From assembly GCF_000330505.1 (NCBI RefSeq), contig NW_004443552.1, positions 67,799 to 131,798 of the forward strand: a DNA stretch of 64,000 nucleotides. The letters are read 5' to 3'. A program made the position numbers and the translations under genes. This document shows positions 11,952 through 21,848 of this stretch, piece after piece. Below the pieces are notes generated by a model, which worked only from the letters and a program-made list of their open reading frames with translations, did no database searches and had not been told where the DNA came from. Position 1 is the stretch's first letter, and each line of letters begins with the position of its first letter. The stretch comes from Entamoeba invadens IP1. Lineage: Eukaryota > Evosea > Mastigamoebida > Endamoebidae.

Positions 11952-12605
11952 ATGAGCACAAACACCGAACAGCCAGCCGTTGCAGTTGAGCACGACGTAA
12001 AGCCTGTTGCCGACAAGTTGAAGAAGGACAAGAAAAAAACGACGAAGAAGGAGCACAAGGAGAAAAAAGTGACGAAGCTAGTGTACGGCGCGTCGAACTA
12101 CGAGCCCGAGGAAATCGTCCAAAAGGAAACTAGTGACGTTCAGATGCATAAAAAGCAGAAGAAAAGTGTCTCCTCAAAGCCGAAAATGGGACAACCACAA
12201 CCACAAGTCCCAATACAGGAGATCACTTTGTCACACAACATTCTTTGTTTGTTTGACGAAGACAGTTTGGCGTCGGGATCATTTGTTCGAAGATATATGG
12301 ACGACAACGGATTTGTGAGTGTTGTCATCCTTTCGAAAATGTTAGGGTTCCCACCAGAGAGCTTCCCACAAGCCGTAGAAGTGTGTAAACGATTTAATTC
12401 AAAAATTACAATGAGCGCCGACAATACCGCTGTTGGACTCGGAGAGAACTCAAATAACTACGCCTTGCCTTTGAGTGAACGTATTACTCATATTGACGAC
12501 TCACAATCCACTCTTATGAAGCTCCAGGCAAAGACAAAAGAAAAGATTCTCAGGAATGCGGGTCACCAGGATTTCAAGAGGCAAATAGGGTCTCAAAAAG
12601 ACTAA
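11952..12605 (+). CDS. La-motif protein, LARP-like
   Basis: 217 residues, ATG at 11952. The first ~80 residues are very basic and low-complexity (KKDKKKTTKKEHKEKK). Residues ~95-185 match the La motif, a winged-helix RNA-binding fold: FDEDSLASGSFVRRYMDDNG is followed by FVSVVILSKMLGFPP and later an ALPLSE segment. The pattern of acidic residue, L, F, RR.MD..G.V recalls the FSxxNLxxDxFLRxxMdxxG core of La-related proteins. No RRM follows, so it is not a genuine La (which has La motif plus RRM) and is closer to LARP1/LARP4-type architecture, though much shorter. Likely role: binding mRNA or small RNAs in the cytosol. The RasGEF-like gene lies upstream on the same strand and MPP10 follows 205 bases downstream. 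Confidence 0.7.
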   Translation: MSTNTEQPAVAVEHDVKPVADKLKKDKKKTTKKEHKEKKVTKLVYGASNYEPEEIVQKETSDVQMHKKQKKSVSSKPKMGQPQPQVPIQEITLSHNILCLFDEDSLASGSFVRRYMDDNGFVSVVILSKMLGFPPESFPQAVEVCKRFNSKITMSADNTAVGLGENSNNYALPLSERITHIDDSQSTLMKLQAKTKEKILRNAGHQDFKRQIGSQKD

Positions 12606-12810
12606 TCGAGTCTAAAAAACGCTTTTGGGTTTCCTATTACTCTTTTTTATAGTTCTTTTATAGTTTTTTATGGTTCTTTTACTCTTTTTATAAGACACTA
12701 TGGCACACTTGCGGGGAAAACTATTTTAAGAATGTGAAGAGAAACAGCAGGACAAAATCTTAAAAGACGGGAAGACCGAGAAGTAGGGTTTGATGGAACA
12801 TTAAAACCAA

Positions 12811-13865
12811 ATGGAGTGCGAGGACGTCAAAAGACTGATTGGTGGGCTTGTTGAGAACCCGACACAACTGTTTCCATCAGTGCAGAAGGACGTGCAAACG
12901 AAAATACGAGAGGCGATGAAATTCATATTGAAGTGTTTGTTGGAGTATTGAGGAGTTAAGGGTTTTTAATATATAAGAGAGAAAAGGAATAATTTTTAGA
13001 CTATAATATTGAAGGTGTGATAATCGACGGCTTCACAGACGAACAAATTTACTACGAGATCAAGGAATTCAACGAGAAGGTGATGAAAGAAATTAAGAAA
13101 TTCAGTGCAAGAGTAGAACCCGAATTACCGAATGTGAAAAGAGTTCCTGAGAGTGATAATAGTGAACAAAGCGAGTCACAAGAAAAGGTCAAAGACAATG
13201 AAGACTTGGGATATATGGACGAGGAGATTGATATTAATAAGATGAACGACGACCTTGACGATCTTGAAAATGTTATTGAAGAGAATGAAAAGAATCCACA
13301 AATGGAAGAAGACGACGAACATGAAGATGAAGACGACGATGAAGAGGACTTGATTAACCCATCACATCTGAGAGATGGCAAAGAAAAGAATGACTTTGAG
13401 AAACAAAAGGAACTGATTAAGAGCAAAATCACTAAATTAGAAGAGGAGAATTTGAAGAAAAAACACTGGTCGATGCTTGGAGAGGTTGCCGCGTATGACA
13501 GACCCGCAGACTCTTTGGTCGAGTTGGATATCGACTTCAAAAACACGAACCGCCCCCCTCCTCAAATGACTCAACAACAAACAGAAAGCTTGGAAGACAT
13601 GATTAGAAGACGAATTAAAGAACAAACGTGGGACGACGTGATTCGAAAGAAACTTGTCGAAAAGAACGAGAAGGAGGAATTCGAAGTGGACCAAGAGAAG
13701 GATCAGATGGGTCTCGGAGAGTACTACGATAACAAATATCGCAAAGAGATCTTCGGCGATTTTGAGAAGGACAAAGAACTCGGAAAGGAGAAGAAAGAAG
13801 TGATGGAAGAGTTCAATAAAGTGATGAAACTCCTTGAGCAATTCACATCGAGTTATAAGATTTGA
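12811..13865 (+). CDS. MPP10: MPP10, U3 snoRNP / SSU processome protein, two exons
   Basis: Scaffold of the small-subunit processome that binds Imp3/Imp4 and is needed for early 18S rRNA cleavages in the nucleolus. Exon 1 is 12811-12934 and starts MECEDVKRLIGGLVENP. The intron is 12935-12999 (GTTTGT...TTTTTAG). Exon 2 is 13000-13865. Splicing joins ...KFILK to YYNIEGVIIDGFTDEQIYYEI, matching the family motif for a conserved 'GF..EQIW' segment. The middle is highly acidic (EEDDEHEDEDDDEED). The hallmark block follows: KKHWSMLGEVAAYDRPADSL, then LEDMIRRRIKEQTWDDVIRKK and GLGEYYDNKYRKEIF. About 329 residues, shorter than the yeast and human proteins (>590), mainly through loss of the long acidic and C-terminal parts. 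The two exons look like separate fragments unless spliced. Confidence 0.92.
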
Positions 13866-14964
13866 TTGACTAATTATTAAAATGTTGTAGTTTCAAATAT
13901 AATTTTTTTATAATAAAATAATAGTTTAAAGATGGTATTTTTGATTGAAAAAAAAGAAGATGAAAGACAATCACTTTGAAGGAGATTTGGTTAGGACTTG
14001 TTTGTTACTTGAAGTGGTCATGACTTGTATATGTATATATTAATACTCATGACTTTGAAAGTATTAATAATAAATACATTTTTATTGTATTTTTACTATT
14101 AAGAATCAATCGTTTTGGAAAGTAAAATAATGATGGTGGAGTGTATTATTTACAAGGTTTATGACTTCCATAACCAGAACAGAACAAGAAAAAAGTGTCT
14201 AAAGAAACAAAAACTAAATGTGGGTTTCCTCGGAAGTCAGGACAAAGTCAAAATGTCAAATTCCGTTCCGTATTAAAAACAGTAGGAAAATGTTTATTCT
14301 TGTCAGACATTTTGTTATTCAAAAAAAAACTACCAGTGAAGACTAATTTATCTAAGATATTAAATAACTATAATACAAGAGGTAATCGCTACCAAAACAA
14401 AAAATTCGAAAAAAATATTCCAAGAAAAATAAAGAGATAAAAAAAGACTCACACCAATGTTTGTAAAATAGTTTTGGCATAGGTTTGTTATTATTTCCTG
14501 AAATGAGGGCATATGAATAGCACAAGTCACACCAGTGTTAAAAAAAGTTAAGTGATTTGAAATTATTATTCTCGTCTTTTTTTCACCAAGAAGTACGAAA
14601 ATTCCATTGGCAATTTTGTACATAAAAGTAGGATAGAAGACTAAAGTCTTATTTGCCGTTTTACTCATGAAAATAAGACTAAATTGAGCAGAAGAAAGTC
14701 ACAGAGAAATCAATGCATCATCGTAGAAATAATTGTCCACAATTTATCTATTTTATATTGAACTATACATCCCCCATTTTTTAGAACACAAAATCGAACA
14801 TTAACACTATTTGAAAGGCCTTTAACTTTTGTGACAGCCAAGAAATCTCGGCCAAAAACCATAGAGAAATTTCTCTTGTTGTTTTGTTCTTAGCGTCGTG
14901 TGTTATTCGTGTGATGAATTTTTGGAGTCAATAAATAGGTAGAGAATAACTAAGAAATCCAAAG
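13866..14964. other. Intergenic, AT-rich
   Basis: 1.1 kb between MPP10 and the ANTH-like gene. Short frames exist (for example near 14195 on + and 14360-14668 on -) but they are lysine/asparagine- or phenylalanine-rich, start at non-ATG or weakly placed codons, and match nothing I recognise. No RNA gene or clear inverted repeat was seen. Confidence 0.55.
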
Positions 14965-16188
14965 ATGGCATTTCTGGATACATTAAGGTACTTGACAAAG
15001 TCAAAGGAAGAAAAACTGGTTGCTAAACTGACGAGTAACAAAGACACTGTAGATAATGCCGAGGAGACGAACGAATTGCTCGAACTCTATCAAAACCCGT
15101 TTTCTAGTCGATTGATAGTGACCGCTATATACGATCGCATAAAAGAGTCTGCCCTTAGAGAGTCTGGGTATAGCAAACTCTTGATAGTGATCTACAGAAT
15201 CTTCACCGAAGACGACTCTAAACTCTTTTTAGAAACACTAAGAGGAACATCAAACGTCTTTTACAAGAACGTCCCCAAGTGCGGTTTAATACGAACGCCA
15301 CAGACAATTTTGACAGAGACTTTGGCTAAGATGCTGGACTGGTATTCTCTTTTGTACTCCAATTATAATATGCTTATCACCGAAGACACTCATTTACCGG
15401 AATTGGTCTATCCAAAGAGAAGATATATAGTTCTGGAAACTACTAAGAAACTTATAGAAGCGTTTGTGGACTTCCAAACTGTCAATTGGGGGTCACCAAA
15501 GAATTTTGGGAACTCTTTGAATTACCAACTGACGGATGTGTTACTGAAAATGTATGCGACGGTGTTCTATCAACTTGAAAAGTACATTGCAACAATCGTT
15601 CAAAGCATTTTCTTGTTCATGGGAGACGATCTTAAAACTATTGTTTCACTCCTCCAAACATTCGACACAATGGCATCGACTTTTTTTAATGTGATGAAAA
15701 CAAAGGAAATTCTTAATCGCTTTGTGGACATCCCAAAAACTCTTCTTACGCGACACGACCAATTAATCACTTTATTACTCAACAGATCCGCTTCTCCAAG
15801 TTTCGGGAAAAACAGGCAGTTTGGCGAAATAGCTGGCATTGTCATGGACTTGAAAAAGGAGATGAAAACAAGTGAACTTGAACTCTCAAAGTTTGCTCAA
15901 CGGCAATTGACTACACTCATTTCGTCGAAGTCCAACTCGCGAAGTTCTTCAATTGGTCAGACACTCACACCTAAAGATGTGATGCCAACGTACACAAGAC
16001 CATCTTCAAGTAAACCTTACAGACAAGTCACTCCAATGTCCGCATTACAGAACCAAAAGGTGTTTCTTGCTAGTCCACGAAACCCAACTCCAATGGAAAG
16101 AAAAGACATCTTTGTACCTTCAGAACTCACAAAACCAAAAGCGGTCCGAGGTGTACCACTTAGTACTTATTTCGATGATGATGAATAA
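14965..16188 (+). CDS. Probable ANTH-domain clathrin adaptor (AP180/CALM-like)
   Basis: 407 residues, single exon, ATG at 14965. Residues ~1-290 are all-helical, in the order expected of an ANTH domain: lysine-rich N-terminus (YLTKSKEEKLVAKLTSNKD), ELLELYQNPFSSRLIVTAIYDRI, the 'LLIVIYRIFTEDDSKLFLETL' helix typical of AP180/CALM, then DWYSLLYSNYNML. The last ~110 residues are serine/proline-rich and disordered, ending with a charged PLSTYFDDDE; such tails carry short clathrin or adaptor motifs in this family. If correct it binds PI(4,5)P2 and helps build clathrin coats. Clathrin heavy chain is also in this window (39809-44905) but not adjacent. The assignment rests on pattern rather than strong identity; other helical domains (VHS, ENTH) are alternatives. 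Confidence 0.5.
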   Translation: MAFLDTLRYLTKSKEEKLVAKLTSNKDTVDNAEETNELLELYQNPFSSRLIVTAIYDRIKESALRESGYSKLLIVIYRIFTEDDSKLFLETLRGTSNVFYKNVPKCGLIRTPQTILTETLAKMLDWYSLLYSNYNMLITEDTHLPELVYPKRRYIVLETTKKLIEAFVDFQTVNWGSPKNFGNSLNYQLTDVLLKMYATVFYQLEKYIATIVQSIFLFMGDDLKTIVSLLQTFDTMASTFFNVMKTKEILNRFVDIPKTLLTRHDQLITLLLNRSASPSFGKNRQFGEIAGIVMDLKKEMKTSELELSKFAQRQLTTLISSKSNSRSSSIGQTLTPKDVMPTYTRPSSSKPYRQVTPMSALQNQKVFLASPRNPTPMERKDIFVPSELTKPKAVRGVPLSTYFDDDE

Positions 16189-16738
16189 AAAATTATAATT
16201 ACTAAGAGTCATCCTATCATTTCATTCTATTCATTATTGAGTTTATTATTATAGAATTGTTATTAAGTTTGATAAAATAATTCTTCAATTGTATATAATA
16301 TAATTATATATAATCATTTAAATAGTATTGTAACTACCTTATGAAAAACTTCGTCTTTTGCAAGGTTTTTTTATATATAATTTTTAATAAATCGAAACTA
16401 TTTTAATAATTTAAAAAAAATAATTATAATGGTACAGTAGGAGAAATGAACTAGGATCATTAGAACAATTAGGGCAACTTTAGTAAAAAATGTGAAACGG
16501 TAAAAAAATACATTTTTGGGACAAAACCCTTAATCGACAATAACATTATTTTAATAACATTATTTAAATAACAAAAATTCAAATAACATTTTATCAAAAA
16601 CAATATTCATAAAAGAAAATACCAATAACAAAATCCAAATAACAAAAAATACAACAATTTGTTTAAATTTTAAGAAGATGCCTTTTTCTCGTCGATCATC
16701 ACCTCTTATCCCAAGCCGCAGCAGATGTTGATTGTTTT

Positions 16739-16760
16739 AACTGGGTTTTAAAACCCAGTT
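16739..16760. repeat. Perfect 22 bp palindrome
   Basis: AACTGGGTTTT followed immediately by its reverse complement, inside the mariner-like element. It is followed by a second short inverted pair, ACCTCTC at 16767 and GAGAGGT at 16789. Confidence 0.8.
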
Positions 16761-17131
16761 ATAGACACCTCTCATAGTAATACTACTCGAGAGGTCTTGT
16801 ATCACTCTGGTTGTTGCTTTCTATTTTGTTAATGGGTACGAACGAATTAATAAAACAGATACGAATGAAACAAACAGTATGAAATAAATTGATTTTTTCC
16901 ATTTTTTCTTTAAATGATTATAATTTTTAATTAATCACTCATTAACCCTGAATATATAATAAAGCTATCCAAAACTATTAAGATTATAAATATAAATAAA
17001 TATATTTATTTATATTTAAATAAATTATTTTTTTTAAAATAACATTTAAAAACAAAAAATGTAATAACATTTTAAACTGTTTGGAAATAAAACATGAACA
17101 ATTTGGTATTACAACATAAAATTATTATATA

Positions 17132-17825
17132 AAGTGACTTCCCCAAGGTGTGCAAGTTAAAATTTTTAGTCTTTTTTACAGGGAAAGGGCGTGCAAGACT
17201 AAATTATAGTTCAAAAACATTTTATTAAAAAATGTTATTCGTTTCCAAATTGTTTCAAAAAACACACAACCCTTTGGTGCTTGAATTAATAAACTACAAA
17301 AAGCAAATTAAATTATAAAAATTGGGTAATGGTTTGTCTATGTGTTTAATGTAAAAACTGTTTTGTTTCAAGACGTGAATAAATGTCGATGTCTCTTGTG
17401 TCAGCGTAATTTAAAGCGACAAGAAGAAGTATGATAAACATTATGTTTTTTTCTGTGCCATTTTATAGCAAACAATAACAAATAGTCTGTTTAATAGGTG
17501 CAGTTCATTGTTACAAATCGATGTGTACTGTTGTCCAGAACTGGTCCTTCGATAATTTCCATTGGGTCGCTTTCCCGAAATTGTTGCTTAATTAATTGTA
17601 TTCGAAGTGTGAAAGTTAAAAATTGCAACGTCACAAGGTGTGCAAGTTAAAGTATAATTTAGTAATAACTTCGAAATTATAATTAATAATTAAACTAAAA
17701 ATAATCTTTTTTTTTCAAAATTTCAAAAAATTAATGATTCTATTTTTTTAATAAAAAAATTATAAATGAACTATACCTTAACTTGCACACCCTTAAACTA
17801 ACTTGCACACCTTGGGAAGTCACTT
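17132..17825. mobile_element. Nested MITE-like element with long imperfect terminal inverted repeats
   Basis: Left end AAGTGACTTCCCC and right end GGGAAGTCACTT are inverted copies continuing into a shared AAGGTGTGCAAGTTA motif. Each end holds a second, degenerate copy of the same AAGG-GTGCAAG motif further in, so the inverted repeats extend about 85 bases. A further copy of AAGGTGTGCAAGTTA lies internally at about 17636. TA flanks both ends (17130-17131, 17826-17827). No coding frame. It sits inside the larger mariner-like element, so it inserted later. Confidence 0.7.
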
Positions 17826-18464
17826 TAGTGCCATATTGGATAACGTAAACATGTAAAGTGGTTCATTTTCATCATAGGTTGTCAAAATATTTTCATAAAA
17901 TAACAATAATTCACCACCTCAATATTTGTTACCATAAACACTGGACTGTTGAATACCATTTTCATGAATCCAAAGTTTAAGATATGATAAAGAAATAATC
18001 TTAATTCACAAGTAAATTATTTTACTTGTTGATTGCTACTTGGAAAAGACTTTCCCATATAAAAAAACATTTTCTATAAACAAGGTTTTTAACACTAATT
18101 ATAATAGAAAATGTTCAAATTTCATATTTTTACAAATCTGTATTTCCCGTAATTTAACAGTGTTTTGGCGCAATGAAATATAGAGAGAAAAAAACAAAAA
18201 TGTTGAAAAAAAGAAAAATGAAATTAGTTTAAATTGATTGGACAATTTTGTAAAGTTTCAGTTTTTTTCAAAGGGTTAAAATGATTGGTCGTTTCAAATT
18301 TGTGCACATTTATTACAACGGGAAGAAGACCTAATCATTAGGAGTTTTTACTAAAGGTTCGGATTCATTTCTAAAGTACCGGGTCCATTTTCCCTACTGT
18401 AATATTTGAATCCAGAGTATTGAACAATAAAGTGGTTTATTTTAATTATATTTTACTTATAACC

Positions 18465-18520
18465 ATCTGCTAAAGGCATATTATAAATAGAATTATATTT
18501 ATAATATGCCTTTAGTAGAT
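18465..18520. repeat. Hairpin, 25 bp arms with one mismatch
   Basis: Arms 18465-18489 and 18496-18520 (core CTAAAGGCATATTATAAATA) are inverted copies with a single mismatch and a 6-base loop. The structure ends 99 bases before the ATG of the next gene and 66 bases beyond the mariner right end. It could be a tiny foldback element or a cis-acting structure. Confidence 0.75.
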
Positions 18521-18619
18521 TAGATAATAATTATAATAGATATAATATAATTAATTAATATCTCATTTCCAAAAAGAGAAGAATAAAAGAGAGAATTATA
18601 TAAGGTATTGTGAAGAAGA

Positions 18620-19879
18620 ATGAGTGTGATGTCATCGCGAGAAATAGCGGACTTCTTCAACCAGACGTATCGGAGCAAATTTAAAGATATCGACTTTGCA
18701 AAACCATCCGCAACCACTGCAAGAAGAGTGTTTAACATCTTGGTGAGCTCTGTTTGCAAAATCAAGAAGACTGCGAAGAATAATCGGGCGCTGTATACAC
18801 GAGTATTGACAAGAACAATGTTTGCGTTGGGGTTTAAAGACTTTGATGCACTGAATGACATTGCTTTTGTGGACAAGACGCGATTCATTCAGATGTGTTG
18901 TGCCATCGTCGACTACCTGAAAGAGGCTGAGAAGTTTAAAGAGGAGAAAAAGCAGATCTTAGCGGATTTGAGGAATACTCAGAGTGATGTGGAGAGTAAA
19001 GAAAAGACTTTGAAAGAACAGAAAGAGGAGGTCGAACGACTGACTTCTTTACAAGCAGCGCAACAACCAATTGTCGACAAATACAACGGGAGTATCATTG
19101 CGTTGACAGAGAAGGTCACTAATGTGAAGAAAGAGAAATACAGTGTGGAAGAAACAACAACACAAACACTCGAGAGTATCTCGCAATGCGCAAAAGACAC
19201 TGCGGCGACGGTGGAGAATATCAAGAAGTGTGACGAGTATATCACCTTTGCCCAGAAGGTGATCGAAGCAACAAACAATTTGAATAAGATCAACGGAGAA
19301 ATCTGTGCACAAACAAATCAGGCGGGGAGGTTACAAAGCGAGTTGGAGCGAACAAAAGAGGAGAAGACGTTAACAGAGGCGAACAACCAAATGTATATCT
19401 TGTGTGAGGGAGTTCTTCGACAATGCGAGAATGTGTATCAGCGACACGTTGCCGCTTCGCAAAGTGCAGAAACAAAGGGTACCACTTTGAAGGAGACTCA
19501 AAGAACGTTTGACAAAGCAATCGAGACACAAAAGGACATCAAAAGAAAAAGAGACACAGCTGAGAGTGAGTGCTTGAAAACAGAGGAAATGGCAAAAGAA
19601 GTGATAACAAATGGAGGCGCAGAAGAGAGGAGATACACCAACGAGAATGAGTCGGTTCAAAAATTGACACTTCAAGTCGAAAGTGATATCAAGTCGTTCA
19701 CAGAAAAGATCCAACAACTCAAAGATCTTTGTGTTGATGAAGAACAACAGATCAATTTACTTAAAGTCACACATATTAGAATATGCAAAACAGTGTCTGA
19801 TAAAGTGTTGGAACTCAAGAATTTGGGGTCTTCTGCTAAAACGAAAGACACGCCACAACTGCCAAAATCGGTGTTTTAA
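18620..19879 (+). CDS. Nuf2-like coiled-coil protein (candidate kinetochore Ndc80-complex subunit)
   Basis: 419 residues, ATG at 18620. Residues ~1-105 form a compact helical N-terminus (SSREIADFFNQTY, ATTARRVFNILVSSV, LGFKDFDALNDIAFVDKTRF, CAIVDYLKEAEKF). Residues ~106-400 are almost continuous heptad-type coiled coil rich in K, E and Q. This layout, with a calponin-homology-like head, an 'F..FDALNDI...K.RF...I..I..Y' segment at its end and then a long coil, is that of Nuf2, the Ndc80 partner at kinetochores. The length is close to yeast Nuf2 (451). Sequence identity by eye is low, so a different coiled-coil protein is possible. The hairpin at 18465-18520 lies just upstream. Confidence 0.5.
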   Translation: MSVMSSREIADFFNQTYRSKFKDIDFAKPSATTARRVFNILVSSVCKIKKTAKNNRALYTRVLTRTMFALGFKDFDALNDIAFVDKTRFIQMCCAIVDYLKEAEKFKEEKKQILADLRNTQSDVESKEKTLKEQKEEVERLTSLQAAQQPIVDKYNGSIIALTEKVTNVKKEKYSVEETTTQTLESISQCAKDTAATVENIKKCDEYITFAQKVIEATNNLNKINGEICAQTNQAGRLQSELERTKEEKTLTEANNQMYILCEGVLRQCENVYQRHVAASQSAETKGTTLKETQRTFDKAIETQKDIKRKRDTAESECLKTEEMAKEVITNGGAEERRYTNENESVQKLTLQVESDIKSFTEKIQQLKDLCVDEEQQINLLKVTHIRICKTVSDKVLELKNLGSSAKTKDTPQLPKSVF

Positions 19880-20051
19880 AGGAAGTTGTATGTTCAAATG
19901 AACAGATTCTGTTACAGAAGTGAATGAATGTGTTGTCTAGTCTCTTTATAATAATTTAATAATTATTTTGTTACTAGTGAATAGTTCTGGAAAGTATACT
20001 ATAAATTAATTATAATTAAACTATATATATAGAAGAGCACATACTTGAACA

Positions 20052-20179
20052 CAGAGGTTTCCAAAATAATTATTGCCGAAAATGTGGTATTATAACGTAC
20101 GAATTTATAAGAGAAAATGAACATTTTGGTTATAAAATGGTGACGTGGGTAATTAGCATTGTGATTTTGGAAACCTCTG
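20052..20179. mobile_element. hAT-type MITE, 128 bp
   Basis: The element is bounded by 16-bp perfect terminal inverted repeats, CAGAGGTTTCCAAAAT and its reverse complement. It is flanked by an identical 8-bp direct repeat, CTTGAACA, at 20044-20051 and 20180-20187. An 8-bp duplication with CAG...CTG termini is the signature of the hAT superfamily. There is no coding capacity. It lies between two convergently transcribed genes. Confidence 0.88.
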
Positions 20180-20227
20180 CTTGAACACAAACCCAATGAT
20201 AATACTAATCATATAGTAATAAATAAA

Positions 20228-21826
20228 CTATTTTGAATCAATTTTAGAATCCGGAGTTGTACTTGAAGGATGGATTGGGAGAGGTGAAGGTGTTGTGATT
20301 GCATGATCCAAATCCATTGCCGTTTTTTCCTCATTTCCGATTTCTTCTTCCAGTTCGATTTTTGTTTCTTTGAGTTCGGTGTAGTTCTTTTCTTCACTTT
20401 TGTTGGCAGATTTTGTGAAACTGAGGGAGCGTGGTGTTAATAATATAAGAAAGGCGTTGAAGAGCCCGATACATGTGATGATATAGAAAGGAAGGTATTG
20501 GTTGATTGGATACGACAACCCATTTGTAAGCCCCCAAGATAACAATGGTGAGATCATTATAGGACCTAAGACTCGACCAAAAGACGCCATACTTTGAGCC
20601 ACTCCATTTGCGGATCCCAACGAATCTTTATCTGCACCATTCACGATCAAAGTGAATATTGAACTGAATGAACATTGGGAGACTAAATTCCAACAAAAAG
20701 CATTGAGCGAGTAAAAGAGCCATTTCACGGGAACACTCGACCCATTCAACCCTTCAAGTGATGGGTACATTCCATAGAACAACGCCGTACAAAACGTCGT
20801 GAAGAAGTATCCGTAGCGAATTCCTAAGAGGTGTACTAATGGCTTATAACAAAACACTGTTGTAAAGAACCCCGCTACACTCGATATAGCAGAGAAGTAG
20901 CCAACTTCCTTTGTTGTCTGCCCAAACCCACCTTTGCCGACAGACGCTATCATTAATAACGGGAAGATGGTCATATATGTCGTGTGGCCAAACCCCAACA
21001 AAAAGTACTCAAACGAGCAAAACAAGCTCCACAAGTTCGATTTTCTAAAAAAGTGGAACATCCCAGTAAACGTGTTTTTGAGCGAGTTGAGGATCGAGTA
21101 GAACTTATTCGACTGCACCGCATGCTCGTCGACTTTTCTTTCGTTTTCAAGTAAATAGAAATACGCGAGAGAAAGTCCAAAGAACCCCAAAAAGGTGACG
21201 ACCAGTTGTGGTAACAAAGCGGGAAACAAGGAAAAAAAGTGAGACGAGCCAAAAAGGGACGGGTAGAGTCTGACGGGGTTATACAACACACCACCCATAA
21301 AGTTACCAAAAACAGCCCCGACAGACCATGTCAGCCCTATGAAGTTGAATGTTTGCGTTCTGTTGGAGTCATCAGTCAATTCTCCCATATATGACTTGAT
21401 CACTCCGACGTTACCATTTAAAAACCCGTTCAAAAGTCGGATTGAGATGGCATAGTAATAGTTCGTACAGAACCCAAACAAAACGTTACATATTGCAATA
21501 CCAAAAGTCCCACCTAGAAGTATCGGCCGTCTTCCAAAATTGTCGGAGAGCGAACCGATGAAAAACGAACTCAGAAATTGCGCAATGGAAAAGGAGGAGA
21601 CTAACCACCCACTATATTTCCCAGATTCATTGGTCGTTGAAGCCATCCCCATGTCTACTATTAAATACCCAACATACGAATTTATGATGGTTTGCGACAT
21701 CGCCTCAATAAGAAGCATCAAGAGCAAAGGTAACAATTTGCGCTTTGGAAAGTTCTTTGGGAAGAAGTTGACGAAAAACCCGTGTACGACCGTCTTCACT
21801 GACGTGAAACATTTTGTGAGAAACAT
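20228..21826 (-). CDS. Major facilitator superfamily transporter
   Basis: 532 residues from ATG at 21826, single exon. About twelve hydrophobic segments are visible, starting with LLPLLLMLLIEAMSQTIINSYV. The loop between TM2 and TM3 has the MFS motif A, GSLSDNFGRRPILLGG, and a later loop repeats a shorter version. TM4-TM5 carry the R-LLNGFLNGNVGVIKSYMGE pattern and TM5 the GxxxGNFMGGVLYNP motif, as in drug:H+ antiporter and ZIF-like subfamilies. The C-terminal ~60 residues are hydrophilic and charged (ELKETKIELEEEIGNEEKT). The likely role is proton-coupled transport of a small solute; the substrate is unknown. It is convergent with the Nuf2-like gene, with the hAT MITE between them. Confidence 0.9.
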   Translation of the reverse strand: MFLTKCFTSVKTVVHGFFVNFFPKNFPKRKLLPLLLMLLIEAMSQTIINSYVGYLIVDMGMASTTNESGKYSGWLVSSFSIAQFLSSFFIGSLSDNFGRRPILLGGTFGIAICNVLFGFCTNYYYAISIRLLNGFLNGNVGVIKSYMGELTDDSNRTQTFNFIGLTWSVGAVFGNFMGGVLYNPVRLYPSLFGSSHFFSLFPALLPQLVVTFLGFFGLSLAYFYLLENERKVDEHAVQSNKFYSILNSLKNTFTGMFHFFRKSNLWSLFCSFEYFLLGFGHTTYMTIFPLLMIASVGKGGFGQTTKEVGYFSAISSVAGFFTTVFCYKPLVHLLGIRYGYFFTTFCTALFYGMYPSLEGLNGSSVPVKWLFYSLNAFCWNLVSQCSFSSIFTLIVNGADKDSLGSANGVAQSMASFGRVLGPIMISPLLSWGLTNGLSYPINQYLPFYIITCIGLFNAFLILLTPRSLSFTKSANKSEEKNYTELKETKIELEEEIGNEEKTAMDLDHAITTPSPLPIHPSSTTPDSKIDSK

Positions 21827-21848
21827 GTTGAAATGGAATGAAAGTTGA

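Larger units (their letters stand above)
16435..18399. mobile_element. Decayed Tc1/mariner-like DNA transposon, interrupted by a nested element
   Basis: Left end CAGTAGGAGAAATGAAC and right end (reverse complement) CAGTAGGGAAAATGGAC are homologous over roughly 60 bases of imperfect terminal inverted repeat, including a shared CTTTAGTAAAAA segment. Both ends are bordered by TA (16433-16434 and 18400-18401), the target duplication expected of Tc1/mariner elements, and the CAGT terminus is also typical. Removing the inner 694 bp element plus one TA leaves about 1.27 kb, the usual size of an autonomous mariner. I found no readable transposase frame, so it is dead or non-autonomous. Superfamily call is moderately firm; age is unknown. 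Confidence 0.65.
16189..18619. other. Long intergenic region holding nested DNA transposon remnants
   Basis: 2.4 kb between the ANTH-like and Nuf2-like genes, occupied mostly by a mariner-type element (16435-18399) with an inner element (17132-17825), and followed by a 25-bp-arm hairpin (18465-18520). An AATAACA-rich simple stretch lies at about 16535-16660. No open coding frame survives. Confidence 0.7.

Noticed and set aside
14195..14668. Short frames on both strands
   Set aside because: Low-complexity, weak or non-ATG starts and no domain; treated as intergenic.
16535..16660. AATAACA-rich stretch as a possible satellite or CRISPR-like array
   Set aside because: Spacing is irregular and the units are simple AT words; it is simple sequence, not an ordered array.
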